Origin: CAZPQM01 sp964588995
Lineage (GTDB): Bacteria > Pseudomonadota > Alphaproteobacteria > Rickettsiales > UBA8987
Length of the DNA stretch: 64,000 nucleotides
Reading direction: 5' to 3'
Assembly: GCA_964588995.1 (NCBI GenBank)
Contig: CAZPQM010000010.1
Span: forward strand, 3,046 to 67,045
In this document: positions 24,848 through 33,469 of the stretch, one piece after another
How positions within the stretch are numbered: the stretch's first letter is position 1
How the letters are laid out: every line of letters begins with the position of its first letter
The notes under the pieces: generated by a model
Told to the model about the DNA's origin: nothing
The model's input: the letters and a program-made list of their open reading frames with translations, nothing else
Database searches by the model: none
Translations under genes and position numbers: made by a program

Positions 24848-24920
24848 CTAAATACCTTATACCGAGATTGAAAAAGTCGAGTGCAGGTATGCACTTTAGC
24901 GAGGGATTAGTCAAGTCCCA

Positions 24921-27900
24921 TTACGGGGCCTGAATCGTAAAGGGAATACTGCGCTTAAAGAGGTCGCCCGCTACCAGCACCTGAATGGCGCGAATATCAA
25001 AATCCGGATCAAAGCCATAGGTCACAACACCATTGCTGGAACTGACGCTGTTGCGCTCAATGGTCTGCGAGCGTTCGTCATAGGCGACCACCCCGATGAT
25101 GCGGTCCTGCATGTCGGGTGGTAAGGTGACGTTGACCGAACGCATCATACCCTGCTCTTCAAACGAAATGGTTACCCCATTATATGCCGTTGGAGTAAAA
25201 CGGTCCTCCATGGAATTCACACGATACTGCAGCACATCAACATTGACCGGCAGCGTCAATCGCACATTACCTTCGACCAGCCCGATATTACCCAGCTCCA
25301 CCGCATTGTTCAGCGCAATAGAACGGTCTCCGCCAACATCACCTCCAGGCAAGGGCTCAAGCTCCATTTCTGTAAATATACCGCTTTCAAAATCCGATTC
25401 GGCCGCATACACTTCATTACCGGCAACATCTTTCACGCTATTAATATCTACCGAAACCGTACCGCCTTTACCGGACTCCACGTTCATCAACCCACTGAAG
25501 CGTCCAAGCAGCGGGAGTTGCACTTGGTCACCCGTTTCCCGGATCTGGCCCAGACGGAGCGCGAACGGACCCGCATTAAACACATATGGCCCTTCGAAGA
25601 CGACCAGCTCGCTTTGCAGGATCTTTTCGTATTGCTCCGCCGACACTTTATACGGGAGCGGCGGCACATCCATCGGTCGACCACTGCTTGTAAACAGGTC
25701 GTCCGGTAGATTGACCGGCGGTGCAGGTGGCAACGCCTGCGTCTCAGGCTGAGGAGCGACTATCGGCGGCGGCGCAATGGGCTCTGCAGGCACGGGAGAT
25801 GGCGGCGCTATAGGCTCACCCGGCAGCGGCGGCACTCCGACATCTTCACCCGGAAGCGGGGGCGGCATATCACCGCCTAGTTGTGCCGGAGGCGCCGGCG
25901 GTGGTGGCTCTAACGATTGACCCGGAACCGGTGCGGGAGGCGGCGGTGGCACCGCCATGCCCTGATTTACGGGGGCCGGTGGCGGGGGCACATTGACAGG
26001 TTGATCAATCTGCTCAGGCGCATCCGGCGCCTGAATCGCAGGTGGCGGCGGAGCCATCGGTGGAGCACCAATCGGGCGTTGTTTGCTGGCAGGCGGGGGA
26101 GCTACACTGCCCTGAATCGCATCACCGATCATACTGCTGATCACCGCATAGGCCGCATAGGATGCAATCAGGAACAATACGAACAGGATAATAAAGAATT
26201 TCCAGAATTTAGACTTTTTGTAACGATGCACTTCGGTCTTCGCGATAATATCGTGCAGGGCCTGTTTACGACGCGTAAAGAGCGCCATAAAATAGCCGAG
26301 GAGCAGTGGTATCGTCGAGACGATTTTCATCAGATTTCTAACAAAGGCGTTACCTTTACTGACTTTTTCACCACCAGAACGGACGACCTTAATCCCACAA
26401 ATGCGCTTACCAAAGGTGGCCTGATATTTTCCGCCTTCAAGCAGCGTTGCATAGATCAACCAGAGTGAAAGACCAAGCAAACCGGCAATGACTTCGCCTC
26501 CGTCCGGGCCGATCATCATAACTAAACCGACCGTTATAACGACCAGCAATAGATTGACAATCAACCCGTCGATAAGCGCTGCGCCAAACCGGCTCATAAA
26601 GCCTGCGAACTGTTGATTCGGATCATTTTTCGCAGCAATAAAGTCCGGCATATCCTCCTGGTGATCGTCTGCAGGGGAGGCTTTGGAAGCCGGTTTTCGC
26701 GACGGAGCGGAAGGCGGTTCAGGCGGTTGCTCGGATGCGATCCCTTCACCATGCCCGGCATCAATATTGCTGGTTGCGGCGCTGGCCGCCGCGAGCGGGT
26801 CAATACCCTGACCGATTTCTTCCGGCTGCACATCTTTTCCGGACTCAACGTCGGACCAGGAGCTGGAAAGCCCTTCTCCTGCTGGCGCAGGTTCTGCAGG
26901 TTGGGGTGGTACGGCACCGGAAGGGTGTTGCGGATGTGGCGGCGGCCCGGCAGCCGGCGCAGGCTCTGAAGTTTGCGGTTGTGGCTGTAGCGGCGGAGGT
27001 GACGCCACGGTTTGTGACGGCGTTTCCGCGTTGGGCGCTTGCTGCATCGTATCGGTCACGGGCGGTACCTGCCCTTGCGCTCCGTGCTCAACATCGGACC
27101 AGGAGGATTTGCTTCCCGGCATGGCATTCATCGTATCTGTAACGCTGGACGGCTGATTGACAGGCGCTTCCGGTTGCGGTTGCGGGCTGGGCATATCCGT
27201 GGAGGCGCTCGCAAACGGGCTGGCTTCTTCTTGTTGTGACTCCCCTGATTGTTCGGCTGCAGGAGGAACTGCTTCCGGTTCGGGGGGAGGCTCTGGTGTT
27301 GCCATTGGTTGCTCGCCACCGGCTGCCGTTTCAGAAAAAGGCGAGGCCATTTCACCATATTCCGGTAGCTGCCCGGGTAATTCCTGAACGGATTGTGTTG
27401 GTTCAGCTGCAGGTGGGGCGGGCTGCTCGGGCACCGGTTCCGGCGGTACAATAGGGTTGATGGGCTCGGGTGGCGCATTTTCCTGCATCGGGGGCTGCTC
27501 AGGCTGCGCTGGCGGCAACTCCGGTTGAGGAGGCGGTTGTTGCGCTGCGGCAGGCTCTACCGATTCAACTGGCGCTGGCTCGGGCGGCTGCGGCATTTCC
27601 ATTTGCGGCTCCGACGCCTCGTCACCGCCGGATTCAATCGTGCTCCAACTGCTCGTGGCCAATGCTTCGCTGGGAGAATCACTTTCTGGCTGCGGGGTGT
27701 GCACAGGCTCAACCTCGGGCATTGGCGCAAGTTCCTCAGCTGGCGGCTCTACCCTGTTTTCAGAGGGTTGTGCCGAAGACAGTTCAGCTGCAGCAGGCTG
27801 TTCATCCATAAAAGAAATTGGCTCCGGTTCGGCGGGTAACTCCGGCTGCGCGGGTGCATTCGCAACGGTTTCTGCCGACGGTTGCTCCGCAGGCGACGCT

Positions 27901-28499
27901 TCCGGTACAGGCGGCATTACCGGGTCGACCATAGGCTCCGGCGAGGGTGGTAACTCGGCATCACGCCCCGGAATCGGTGGCGTATTATCTGCTGAAGGTG
28001 CGGGTGGCTCGGGTTGCACATCCCCTTCAGGCCGCATATGTTCAGGTACCGGGTTTTCCGGCAGCGGAGGTTCAAAAGCCGGCGGTGGTGCAATTTCCGG
28101 TGCTTCTTGAGAGGCCGCTTCCGAGTCCTCTGGCGCTTCGGAACCGGTCTGGCCGGACATATCCAATGTCGTCACCGGCTGCTCACCGGTCATCACCTGC
28201 GGATCGTCGGGACGGCTTTGTGGCTGGGGCTGCTCCGGCGCGGCTTCCGTTTCCTGCGGCTGTGTTTCTGTTGCAGCTTGGGGCTCTTGCGGTAGTGTTT
28301 CCTGCGGTTCGGCAGCAGGCTGATTCGGATCGGGCGGGGTGTTTTCCGGTATAGGAGCAGCAGCATCACCCGGATCGCCCGGCATAGCGAACGGGTTGGC
28401 ATAGGGGTCGTGCCCCTGATTATCCTCCGTAGGAGGTGGCTGATTTTCGGGTGTTTTTTCGTCCCCACTCATAGATTTATCTACCTGATTAACCTTCAA
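24921..28499 (-). CDS. Very long Pro/Glu/Gln-rich protein with RDD membrane domain
   Basis: A 1192-residue protein. Residues 1 to about 630 are low-complexity, rich in Pro, Glu, Gln and Ala, with a recurring motif SSWSxVExG (ATSSWSTIESGG, SKSSWSDVEHG, LSSSWSDVESG). Residues about 630-760 form an RDD domain with membrane segments (FMSRFGAALIDGLIVNLLLV, then GKYQATFGKRICGIKVV and QALHDIIAKTEVHR). A further membrane helix lies near 765-785. A second Pro-rich stretch to about 925 is followed by a structured C-terminal region of mainly beta character (VFEGPYVFNAGPFALRLGQI, VQVLVAGDLFKRSIPFTIQAP-like end). The function is unknown. RDD proteins include ion-transport related members, but this architecture is unusual. 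Confidence 0.8.
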   Translation of the reverse strand: MKVNQVDKSMSGDEKTPENQPPPTEDNQGHDPYANPFAMPGDPGDAAAPIPENTPPDPNQPAAEPQETLPQEPQAATETQPQETEAAPEQPQPQSRPDDPQVMTGEQPVTTLDMSGQTGSEAPEDSEAASQEAPEIAPPPAFEPPLPENPVPEHMRPEGDVQPEPPAPSADNTPPIPGRDAELPPSPEPMVDPVMPPVPEASPAEQPSAETVANAPAQPELPAEPEPISFMDEQPAAAELSSAQPSENRVEPPAEELAPMPEVEPVHTPQPESDSPSEALATSSWSTIESGGDEASEPQMEMPQPPEPAPVESVEPAAAQQPPPQPELPPAQPEQPPMQENAPPEPINPIVPPEPVPEQPAPPAAEPTQSVQELPGQLPEYGEMASPFSETAAGGEQPMATPEPPPEPEAVPPAAEQSGESQQEEASPFASASTDMPSPQPQPEAPVNQPSSVTDTMNAMPGSKSSWSDVEHGAQGQVPPVTDTMQQAPNAETPSQTVASPPPLQPQPQTSEPAPAAGPPPHPQHPSGAVPPQPAEPAPAGEGLSSSWSDVESGKDVQPEEIGQGIDPLAAASAATSNIDAGHGEGIASEQPPEPPSAPSRKPASKASPADDHQEDMPDFIAAKNDPNQQFAGFMSRFGAALIDGLIVNLLLVVITVGLVMMIGPDGGEVIAGLLGLSLWLIYATLLEGGKYQATFGKRICGIKVVRSGGEKVSKGNAFVRNLMKIVSTIPLLLGYFMALFTRRKQALHDIIAKTEVHRYKKSKFWKFFIILFVLFLIASYAAYAVISSMIGDAIQGSVAPPPASKQRPIGAPPMAPPPPAIQAPDAPEQIDQPVNVPPPPAPVNQGMAVPPPPPAPVPGQSLEPPPPAPPAQLGGDMPPPLPGEDVGVPPLPGEPIAPPSPVPAEPIAPPPIVAPQPETQALPPAPPVNLPDDLFTSSGRPMDVPPLPYKVSAEQYEKILQSELVVFEGPYVFNAGPFALRLGQIRETGDQVQLPLLGRFSGLMNVESGKGGTVSVDINSVKDVAGNEVYAAESDFESGIFTEMELEPLPGGDVGGDRSIALNNAVELGNIGLVEGNVRLTLPVNVDVLQYRVNSMEDRFTPTAYNGVTISFEEQGMMRSVNVTLPPDMQDRIIGVVAYDERSQTIERNSVSSSNGVVTYGFDPDFDIRAIQVLVAGDLFKRSIPFTIQAP

Positions 28500-28592
28500 A
28501 ACCTACTATAAAGGGTAGCATGTATGCCAAGGCTTTGGCAAGCGGTGGCGACAGATACTCTCTTCTTTACCCGCAACGTTGCCGATAAGTAA

Positions 28593-30227
28593 CTACTTGA
28601 TGAGCGCCGCTTTCAGCAACCGTTTAGTATAAGCTCGTTTCGGCTCCTTAAAGAGTTGTTCACGAGTGCCTGACTCGATAATTTTCCCGTCTTTCATAAC
28701 CACGATATGATGCGCGATGGTTTTGATCACCCGCAGATCATGCGTGATGAACAGATAGGCTATTCCGCGCTTTTTCTGAATGTTTTTCAACACTTTTAAA
28801 ATGGCAGATTGTGTCGAGACATCCAACGCGGAAGTAGGTTCATCGAGCATGATAATATCGGGTTTGAGAATCAGTGCGCGTGCCACACCGACGCGCTGAC
28901 GCTGCCCACCGGAGAGCGCATGCGGGTAACGGTGGTAAAATTCCGGGTCCAGCTCCACCTCCTCTAACGCCGCTTCCGCCAATGTTTTCCGTGCCTGCTT
29001 ATCCTTACCGATCTGATGCGCGAGCAACCCCTCTTCCAGAATCTGCCCGATGGTCAGGCGCGGATTCAGGCTCGCATAAGGGTCCTGAAACACCACCTGC
29101 ATCGATTGGCGAAGCTCGCGCATATGCTCCTTGCCGTAGCCATGTATCGGCTTGCCGTTCAGCGTAATTTTCCCTTCGCTTTCTATCAGCCGCAAAAGCG
29201 CCATCGCCATGGTCGTCTTGCCGGAACCGCTTTCCCCCACCACACCAAGCGTCTCGCCCTTTTCAATCGCGACCGAAATGCTATCCACCGCGGTGAAGGA
29301 GGCTTTCACCTTGCCAAAAAACCCTTTTTTCGTCGGGAAGCGAACGGAGACCCTGTTCGCCTCGATCACTTTCTGCCCTTGATTGGCGGCATTTAGTTTC
29401 ACCGGACGACCGCGCGGCGCGGCGCCAAGCAGCATTCTGGTATAATCATGCTGCGGTGCATTAAAGAGGGTCTTTGTTTCACCTTGCTCGACCAGATTGC
29501 CCTGATGCATGACAGCAACCTCGTGTGCCATGTGCTTTACGATGGTGAGATCATGCGTGATCAATAGCAGCGCCATATTATGCTGTTTTTGCAATTGCTT
29601 CAGCAGCTCGAGAATTTCCGCCTGTACCGTTACATCAAGCGCGGTGGTCGGTTCATCAGCGATGAGGATATCCGGATCATTAGCAAGCGCCATGGCAATC
29701 ATCACACGCTGCCGCTGACCGCCGGATAGCTGGTGCGGGAATGCATCAAGCCGGTCGCGTAAACTTTCCAGTCCGACTTTAGCAAGCAATGACTGTGCTT
29801 TTTCTAACGAGGCTTTATCCGATAGCGGCTGGTGCAATTGGATGGCCTCGATCAGCTGTTTCCCCAGTCGGTGAAGCGGGTTAAGGGAGGTCATTGGCTC
29901 CTGAAAAATCATGGCAATTTCACGACCACGAATCGCTCGCAGATTGCCCTCCTTCATCTGCAGCAGATCCTGTTCCTTATAGATAACCTGTCCGCTCGGA
30001 TGGCTCGCCGCCGGATAGGGGAGTAATTTGAGAACCGAGAGCGCCGAGACGGACTTACCGGAGCCGCTTTCACCGACAAGCGCGATCGTTCTCCCGGCTT
30101 TCACATCGAATGAAACCCGGTCTACCACGCGGTTTTCTTCCATCTCACCAGTCAGTCGATTACGGCCGCGAAACGCGACTGAGAGCTGCTTTACCTGCAG
30201 TAGAGATGGAGGAGAATCCTGTGCCAT
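28593..30227 (-). CDS. Tandem-ATPase ABC transporter protein (oligopeptide/YejF type)
   Basis: A 544-residue protein with two complete ABC ATPase domains in one chain, as in YejF and GsiA. Domain 1 has Walker A GESGSGKSVSAL, signature LSGGQRQRVMIAMALA and Walker B ILIADEPTTALD; domain 2 has GESGSGKTTMAMAL, LSGGQRQRVGVARAL and IIMLDEPTSALD. Each domain ends in the oligopeptide/dipeptide C-terminal tail (TRMLLGAAPRGRP; TKRLLKAALIK). Proteins of this kind energise import of peptides or microcin-C-like compounds with two permeases and a binding protein. None of those partners is next to it: the upstream neighbour is tRNA-Lys, so the rest of the transporter must be elsewhere. Confidence 0.9.
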   Translation of the reverse strand: MAQDSPPSLLQVKQLSVAFRGRNRLTGEMEENRVVDRVSFDVKAGRTIALVGESGSGKSVSALSVLKLLPYPAASHPSGQVIYKEQDLLQMKEGNLRAIRGREIAMIFQEPMTSLNPLHRLGKQLIEAIQLHQPLSDKASLEKAQSLLAKVGLESLRDRLDAFPHQLSGGQRQRVMIAMALANDPDILIADEPTTALDVTVQAEILELLKQLQKQHNMALLLITHDLTIVKHMAHEVAVMHQGNLVEQGETKTLFNAPQHDYTRMLLGAAPRGRPVKLNAANQGQKVIEANRVSVRFPTKKGFFGKVKASFTAVDSISVAIEKGETLGVVGESGSGKTTMAMALLRLIESEGKITLNGKPIHGYGKEHMRELRQSMQVVFQDPYASLNPRLTIGQILEEGLLAHQIGKDKQARKTLAEAALEEVELDPEFYHRYPHALSGGQRQRVGVARALILKPDIIMLDEPTSALDVSTQSAILKVLKNIQKKRGIAYLFITHDLRVIKTIAHHIVVMKDGKIIESGTREQLFKEPKRAYTKRLLKAALIK

Positions 30228-30303
30228 GCGGCTACCTTATACGAAAAGCAGGCGCGCAAGGGAACGGAAAAACGGGTGTTTGAGAAAAAATCACGCGCGG
30301 CGC

Positions 30304-30332
30304 TTGCTTTTTTGCGTTTATGCCGTTATATA
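30304..30332 (+). promoter_or_regulatory. Promoter for tRNA-Lys
   Basis: TTGCTT at 30304-30309 and TATATA at 30327-30332 are 17 bases apart. Transcription would begin near 30339, about 20 bases before the mature tRNA. The -35 box is weak against consensus, the spacing and -10 are good. Confidence 0.5.
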
Positions 30333-30359
30333 CATGGCTCTTTTTTACACCATCGGCAT

Positions 30360-30435
30360 GATCCCGTAGCTCAGTTGGTAGAGCGTCTGACTTTTAATCA
30401 GAATGTCACAGGTTCGAATCCTGTCGGGATCACCA
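30360..30435 (+). tRNA. tRNA-Lys (TTT)
   Basis: A complete 76-base tRNA with CCA encoded. The acceptor stem pairs GATCCCG with CGGGATC, the D-arm is GCTCAGTTGGTAGAGC, the anticodon arm CTGACTTTTAATCAG carries anticodon TTT, and the T-arm contains GGTTCGAATCC. The class I lysyl-tRNA synthetase gene is 1.3 kb downstream. Confidence 0.97.
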
Positions 30436-30548
30436 ATTTTTAATGTGAGATTTCAACGCTTTTCTTTACCTACTGCGATTCACATGGGGGAATCAGGTCA
30501 TTGCCCTTTTTAATGGTATATGTGCCTTTCTATGTTATGTAGCGTGCT

Positions 30549-31604
30549 ATGGAGCAGTTGCCTACTATTACCCATATCCACGCCGTACTCGTCACCTATC
30601 GGCCGGATCCGGCAGTTACGGATCGGCTGGAGGCAACCCATAAGCAGGTGGAAAAACTCATAATTATAGACAATGCTTCCGATGCGGCAACCGTAGAAAG
30701 GCTGCAAACCTATGCGGCACAGCATGAGAAAACGGTGGACCTTATCCTGAACGAGCATAATAAAGGCCTCGCAGCTGCGCAGAATCAGGGCATCCGCTAC
30801 GCGCTGGAGCATGGCGCGGACTGGATATTGCTGCTGGATGATGACTCCACCCCAGCCGAAGCTATGGTGCAGATATTATTGGATTTCCTGCCCCGGCGTG
30901 GCGACGGTGGCCCTCAAGGCAAACCAACCGCCCTGCTGGCTCCGCATATAATCCAGCCCGACAGCCCGCACCCGACGCGTTATGTCGTACCGAGGGGTAA
31001 GCTCGGCTTTCGGCGAGTGCATTTTAGTGGCCGTCATTCTGAACGAGGCGCAGCCGAGTCGAAGAATCTTCCTCCTGACCAAGTAAGATCCTTCGATTCC
31101 GTGCAAGCGCGCTTCACTCAGGATGACAACGAGCAGAACACCCTCTACCCGACAACCGTCATCGCCTCCGGCTCGCTGATCCATGCGGATGTGCTGCGGG
31201 AAATCGGGCTGATGCGGGAGGATTTTTTTATCGACTATATCGATACGGAATTTTGTCTGCGTCTGCGTAAGCATGGCTACCCTATCATTGTGGTGCGTGA
31301 TGCTGAACTGACGCACCATATTGGCGCTAAGCAGGCCCATGCGCTGGGTGTGGTCACCTCCAACCATAGCGCAAAACGCCGCTATACCATCTTCCGCAAC
31401 CGCTTCATCGTCTGGAAACAGTATCATCGCTCCTCCCCACACTATGTTCTCTATGACGCGATGGCAGCGTGTTATGATCTCTTCCGCATTCTTGCTTTTG
31501 AGCAGCAAAAACGTAGTAAGCTAGGCGCCGCTTTAAGGGGTTTATGGCATGGGGTACGCGGCAAAATGGATTTTGTCCCTTACATATTGTTAAAAAATGA
31601 ATAG
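30549..31604 (+). CDS. Family 2 glycosyltransferase (rhamnosyltransferase-like)
   Basis: A 351-residue GT2 enzyme adding a sugar to a surface glycan. The nucleotide-sugar fold opens with HAVLVTYRPDPAV, then LIIIDNASD and NKGLAAAQNQGIRYAL, and the metal-binding acidic cluster LLLDDDSTP. The acceptor half follows with VIASGSLIHADVLREIGLM and DYIDTEFCLRLRKHGY. Residues about 162-193 (GRHSERGAAESKN onward) interrupt the normal sequence between these halves. They are encoded by a palindromic element, yet the frame is kept. The sugar donor and acceptor are unknown; sulfotransferase, GalE and Wzt genes further on make a cell-surface polysaccharide likely. Confidence 0.85.
   Translation: MEQLPTITHIHAVLVTYRPDPAVTDRLEATHKQVEKLIIIDNASDAATVERLQTYAAQHEKTVDLILNEHNKGLAAAQNQGIRYALEHGADWILLLDDDSTPAEAMVQILLDFLPRRGDGGPQGKPTALLAPHIIQPDSPHPTRYVVPRGKLGFRRVHFSGRHSERGAAESKNLPPDQVRSFDSVQARFTQDDNEQNTLYPTTVIASGSLIHADVLREIGLMREDFFIDYIDTEFCLRLRKHGYPIIVVRDAELTHHIGAKQAHALGVVTSNHSAKRRYTIFRNRFIVWKQYHRSSPHYVLYDAMAACYDLFRILAFEQQKRSKLGAALRGLWHGVRGKMDFVPYILLKNE
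31033..31127. repeat. Palindromic element in frame inside the glycosyltransferase gene
   Basis: A 95-base inverted repeat. The left arm begins GTCATTCTGAACGAGGCGC and ends GTCGAAGAATCTT; the right arm on the other strand begins GTCATCCTGAGTGAAGCGC and ends ATCGAAGGATCTT. It belongs to the same family as the arms flanking the GIY-YIG gene (1409-1767). It adds about 32 residues and keeps the frame. Confidence 0.8.
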
Positions 31605-31723
31605 GTTGCGCTCTTAAATAAAGTCTCGAATAGTAATATGGATACAGAAACCATACTCCAGCAGTTGCGAGAGGCGTGAGAACAGGATAGAACAGCGCAG
31701 AGGTAATAAAGCGGATTAAGCAT

Positions 31724-33469
31724 ATGACAGACGCATTGGATATGAACACGCTGCTGAGCGCGAATAGCTGGCCGTTTCAGGAGGCAAAAAAGCTCAAAGA
31801 GCGTATCGAAAAAACACCGCCGGAAAAAGGCTATGTGCTGTTTGAAACCGGCTACGGCCCTTCCGGCCTGCCGCATATCGGCACGTTCGGCGAAGTGTTC
31901 CGCACGACTATGGTCCGTCAGGCCTTTGCGCGGATTTCCCACTATCCGACCCGGCTGATCGCCTTCTCGGATGATATGGACGGTTTGCGTAAAGTTCCGG
32001 ATAACGTGCCAAACCCGAAGCTACTTGAGGCAAATCTGGGCAAGCCACTCACCGAAGTGCCCGACCCGTTTGAGCAATATGACAGCTTCGCCGCGCATAA
32101 CAACGCTAAGCTTCGTGAGTTTCTTGATCAGTTCGGCTTCGCCTATGAATTCAAAAGCGCAACGGAATGCTACCGCTCCGGTGAGTTCGATGAGGCGCTA
32201 CTGGCCGCCCTGAAGCAATATGACGCTATTATGAAAATTATGCTGCCGACGCTCGGAGAAGAACGTCAGCAAACCTATTCGCCCTTTATGCCGATTGACC
32301 CCGAAACGCGGCAGGTCTTACAGGTCAAAACCTTAGAGACGCGACCCGAACAAGGTACGATTATATATGAGCACCCTGAACACGGGCCAACCGAAACCAA
32401 AGTCACGGGCGGCGCCGTCAAACTGCAATGGAAACCTGATTGGGGCATGCGCTGGGCGGCGCTGGGTGTCGATTATGAAATGCACGGTAAGGATCTAACG
32501 CCATCGGTGGTGGTGTCGAGCAAGATTGCACGTGTGCTGTTGAAAGAGATGTATACTCGTAACTCCCCCTTGACGGGGGAGCCTGAGAATGCGGATGCAT
32601 TGTCAGGTGGGGGTGGTATTATCCAAACCCACACCCCCCCTCCTGCATCTAAGATGCAGACTCCCCCGCAAGGGGGGAGTTACACCCTACCCGAACCGCC
32701 ACTGACCTACGTCTATGAAATGTTTTTGGATGAGAAGGGCGAGAAAATTTCCAAATCCAAAGGCAACGGCATCAGTCTGGAGGATTGGCTGAGTTACGGT
32801 ACGCCGGAAAGCCTTGCACTCTATATGTTCAATAATCCGCGCAAGGCCAAACGGCTGTATTTCGACGTGATCCCTCAGCATGTCGATGAATATCTGAAAC
32901 ATCTGCAAGCGGTTGACCCCGAGAATCATGTGAAGCTGCTGCTGAATCCGGTCTGGCATATTCATAACGGTGAGGTGCCGGAGGACGCAGTACCGATAAC
33001 TTTCAGCCTGCTGCTCAACCTCGCAAGCGCGTGCAACCCGGAAGATAAATCGGTGCTCTGGGGCTTTATTACGCGCTATCAGCCGGACGCTATGCCGGAA
33101 ACGCATAAACTGCTCGATGAGCTGGTGGAATATGCGATTGCGTACTATGAAGATTTTGTGAAACCGCATAAGGAATATCACACGCTCTGCGACAAAGGCC
33201 GCGCGATCATGGAAGATATGAAGGACCGGCTACGCAAGGTTGCTGATCCGAATGATCCGGCAGAATTGCAGCAAGTGGTGCTGGATACGGCAAAAGCGCA
33301 TGGTTTTGAAAAAGACACGATGCGTGATGCCTATAAGCTGCTGTACCGCACCCTCTTCGGGCAGGAATCCGGGCCGCGCATGGGGAGCTTCATCGCGCTT
33401 TACGGGGTCGAGGAAACAATCGGGCTGATAGACGAAGCGCTCGCGCGGACCAACGATGAAGCGGCGTAA
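31724..33469 (+). CDS. lysS: Lysyl-tRNA synthetase, class I
   Basis: A 581-residue class I LysRS, the type found in archaea and many alphaproteobacteria in place of the class II enzyme. The Rossmann-fold signature HIGH is represented by PHIGTFGE (His near residue 51) and the KMSKS motif by KISKSKGNG near residue 340. The C-terminal helix-rich part (RTLFGQESGPRMGSFIALYGVEETIGLI) matches the family. Residues 280-319, about twenty residues ahead of KISKS, are encoded by a 121-base palindromic element; the segment (NSPLTGEPENADALSGGGG onward) is not normal LysRS sequence and yet the frame is intact. As the likely only LysRS it must stay active, so this site must tolerate a ~40-residue insert. A small membrane-protein gene overlaps its 3' end. 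Confidence 0.93.
   Translation: MTDALDMNTLLSANSWPFQEAKKLKERIEKTPPEKGYVLFETGYGPSGLPHIGTFGEVFRTTMVRQAFARISHYPTRLIAFSDDMDGLRKVPDNVPNPKLLEANLGKPLTEVPDPFEQYDSFAAHNNAKLREFLDQFGFAYEFKSATECYRSGEFDEALLAALKQYDAIMKIMLPTLGEERQQTYSPFMPIDPETRQVLQVKTLETRPEQGTIIYEHPEHGPTETKVTGGAVKLQWKPDWGMRWAALGVDYEMHGKDLTPSVVVSSKIARVLLKEMYTRNSPLTGEPENADALSGGGGIIQTHTPPPASKMQTPPQGGSYTLPEPPLTYVYEMFLDEKGEKISKSKGNGISLEDWLSYGTPESLALYMFNNPRKAKRLYFDVIPQHVDEYLKHLQAVDPENHVKLLLNPVWHIHNGEVPEDAVPITFSLLLNLASACNPEDKSVLWGFITRYQPDAMPETHKLLDELVEYAIAYYEDFVKPHKEYHTLCDKGRAIMEDMKDRLRKVADPNDPAELQQVVLDTAKAHGFEKDTMRDAYKLLYRTLFGQESGPRMGSFIALYGVEETIGLIDEALARTNDEAA
32561..32681. repeat. Palindromic element in frame inside lysS
   Basis: The left arm starts AACTCCCCCTTGACGGGGGA and the right arm on the other strand starts AACTCCCCCCTTGCGGGGGA, each with its own inner hairpin; the middle is GAATGCGGATGCATTGTCAG against TCTGCATCTTAGATGCAG. 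It encodes residues 280-319 of LysRS. Related pieces lie in the next gene, at 33541-33600. Confidence 0.8.

Noticed and set aside
30876..31508. Antisense 210-residue frame in the glycosyltransferase gene
   Set aside because: It runs through the palindromic element and has no recognisable domain; the plus-strand GT2 motifs are convincing.
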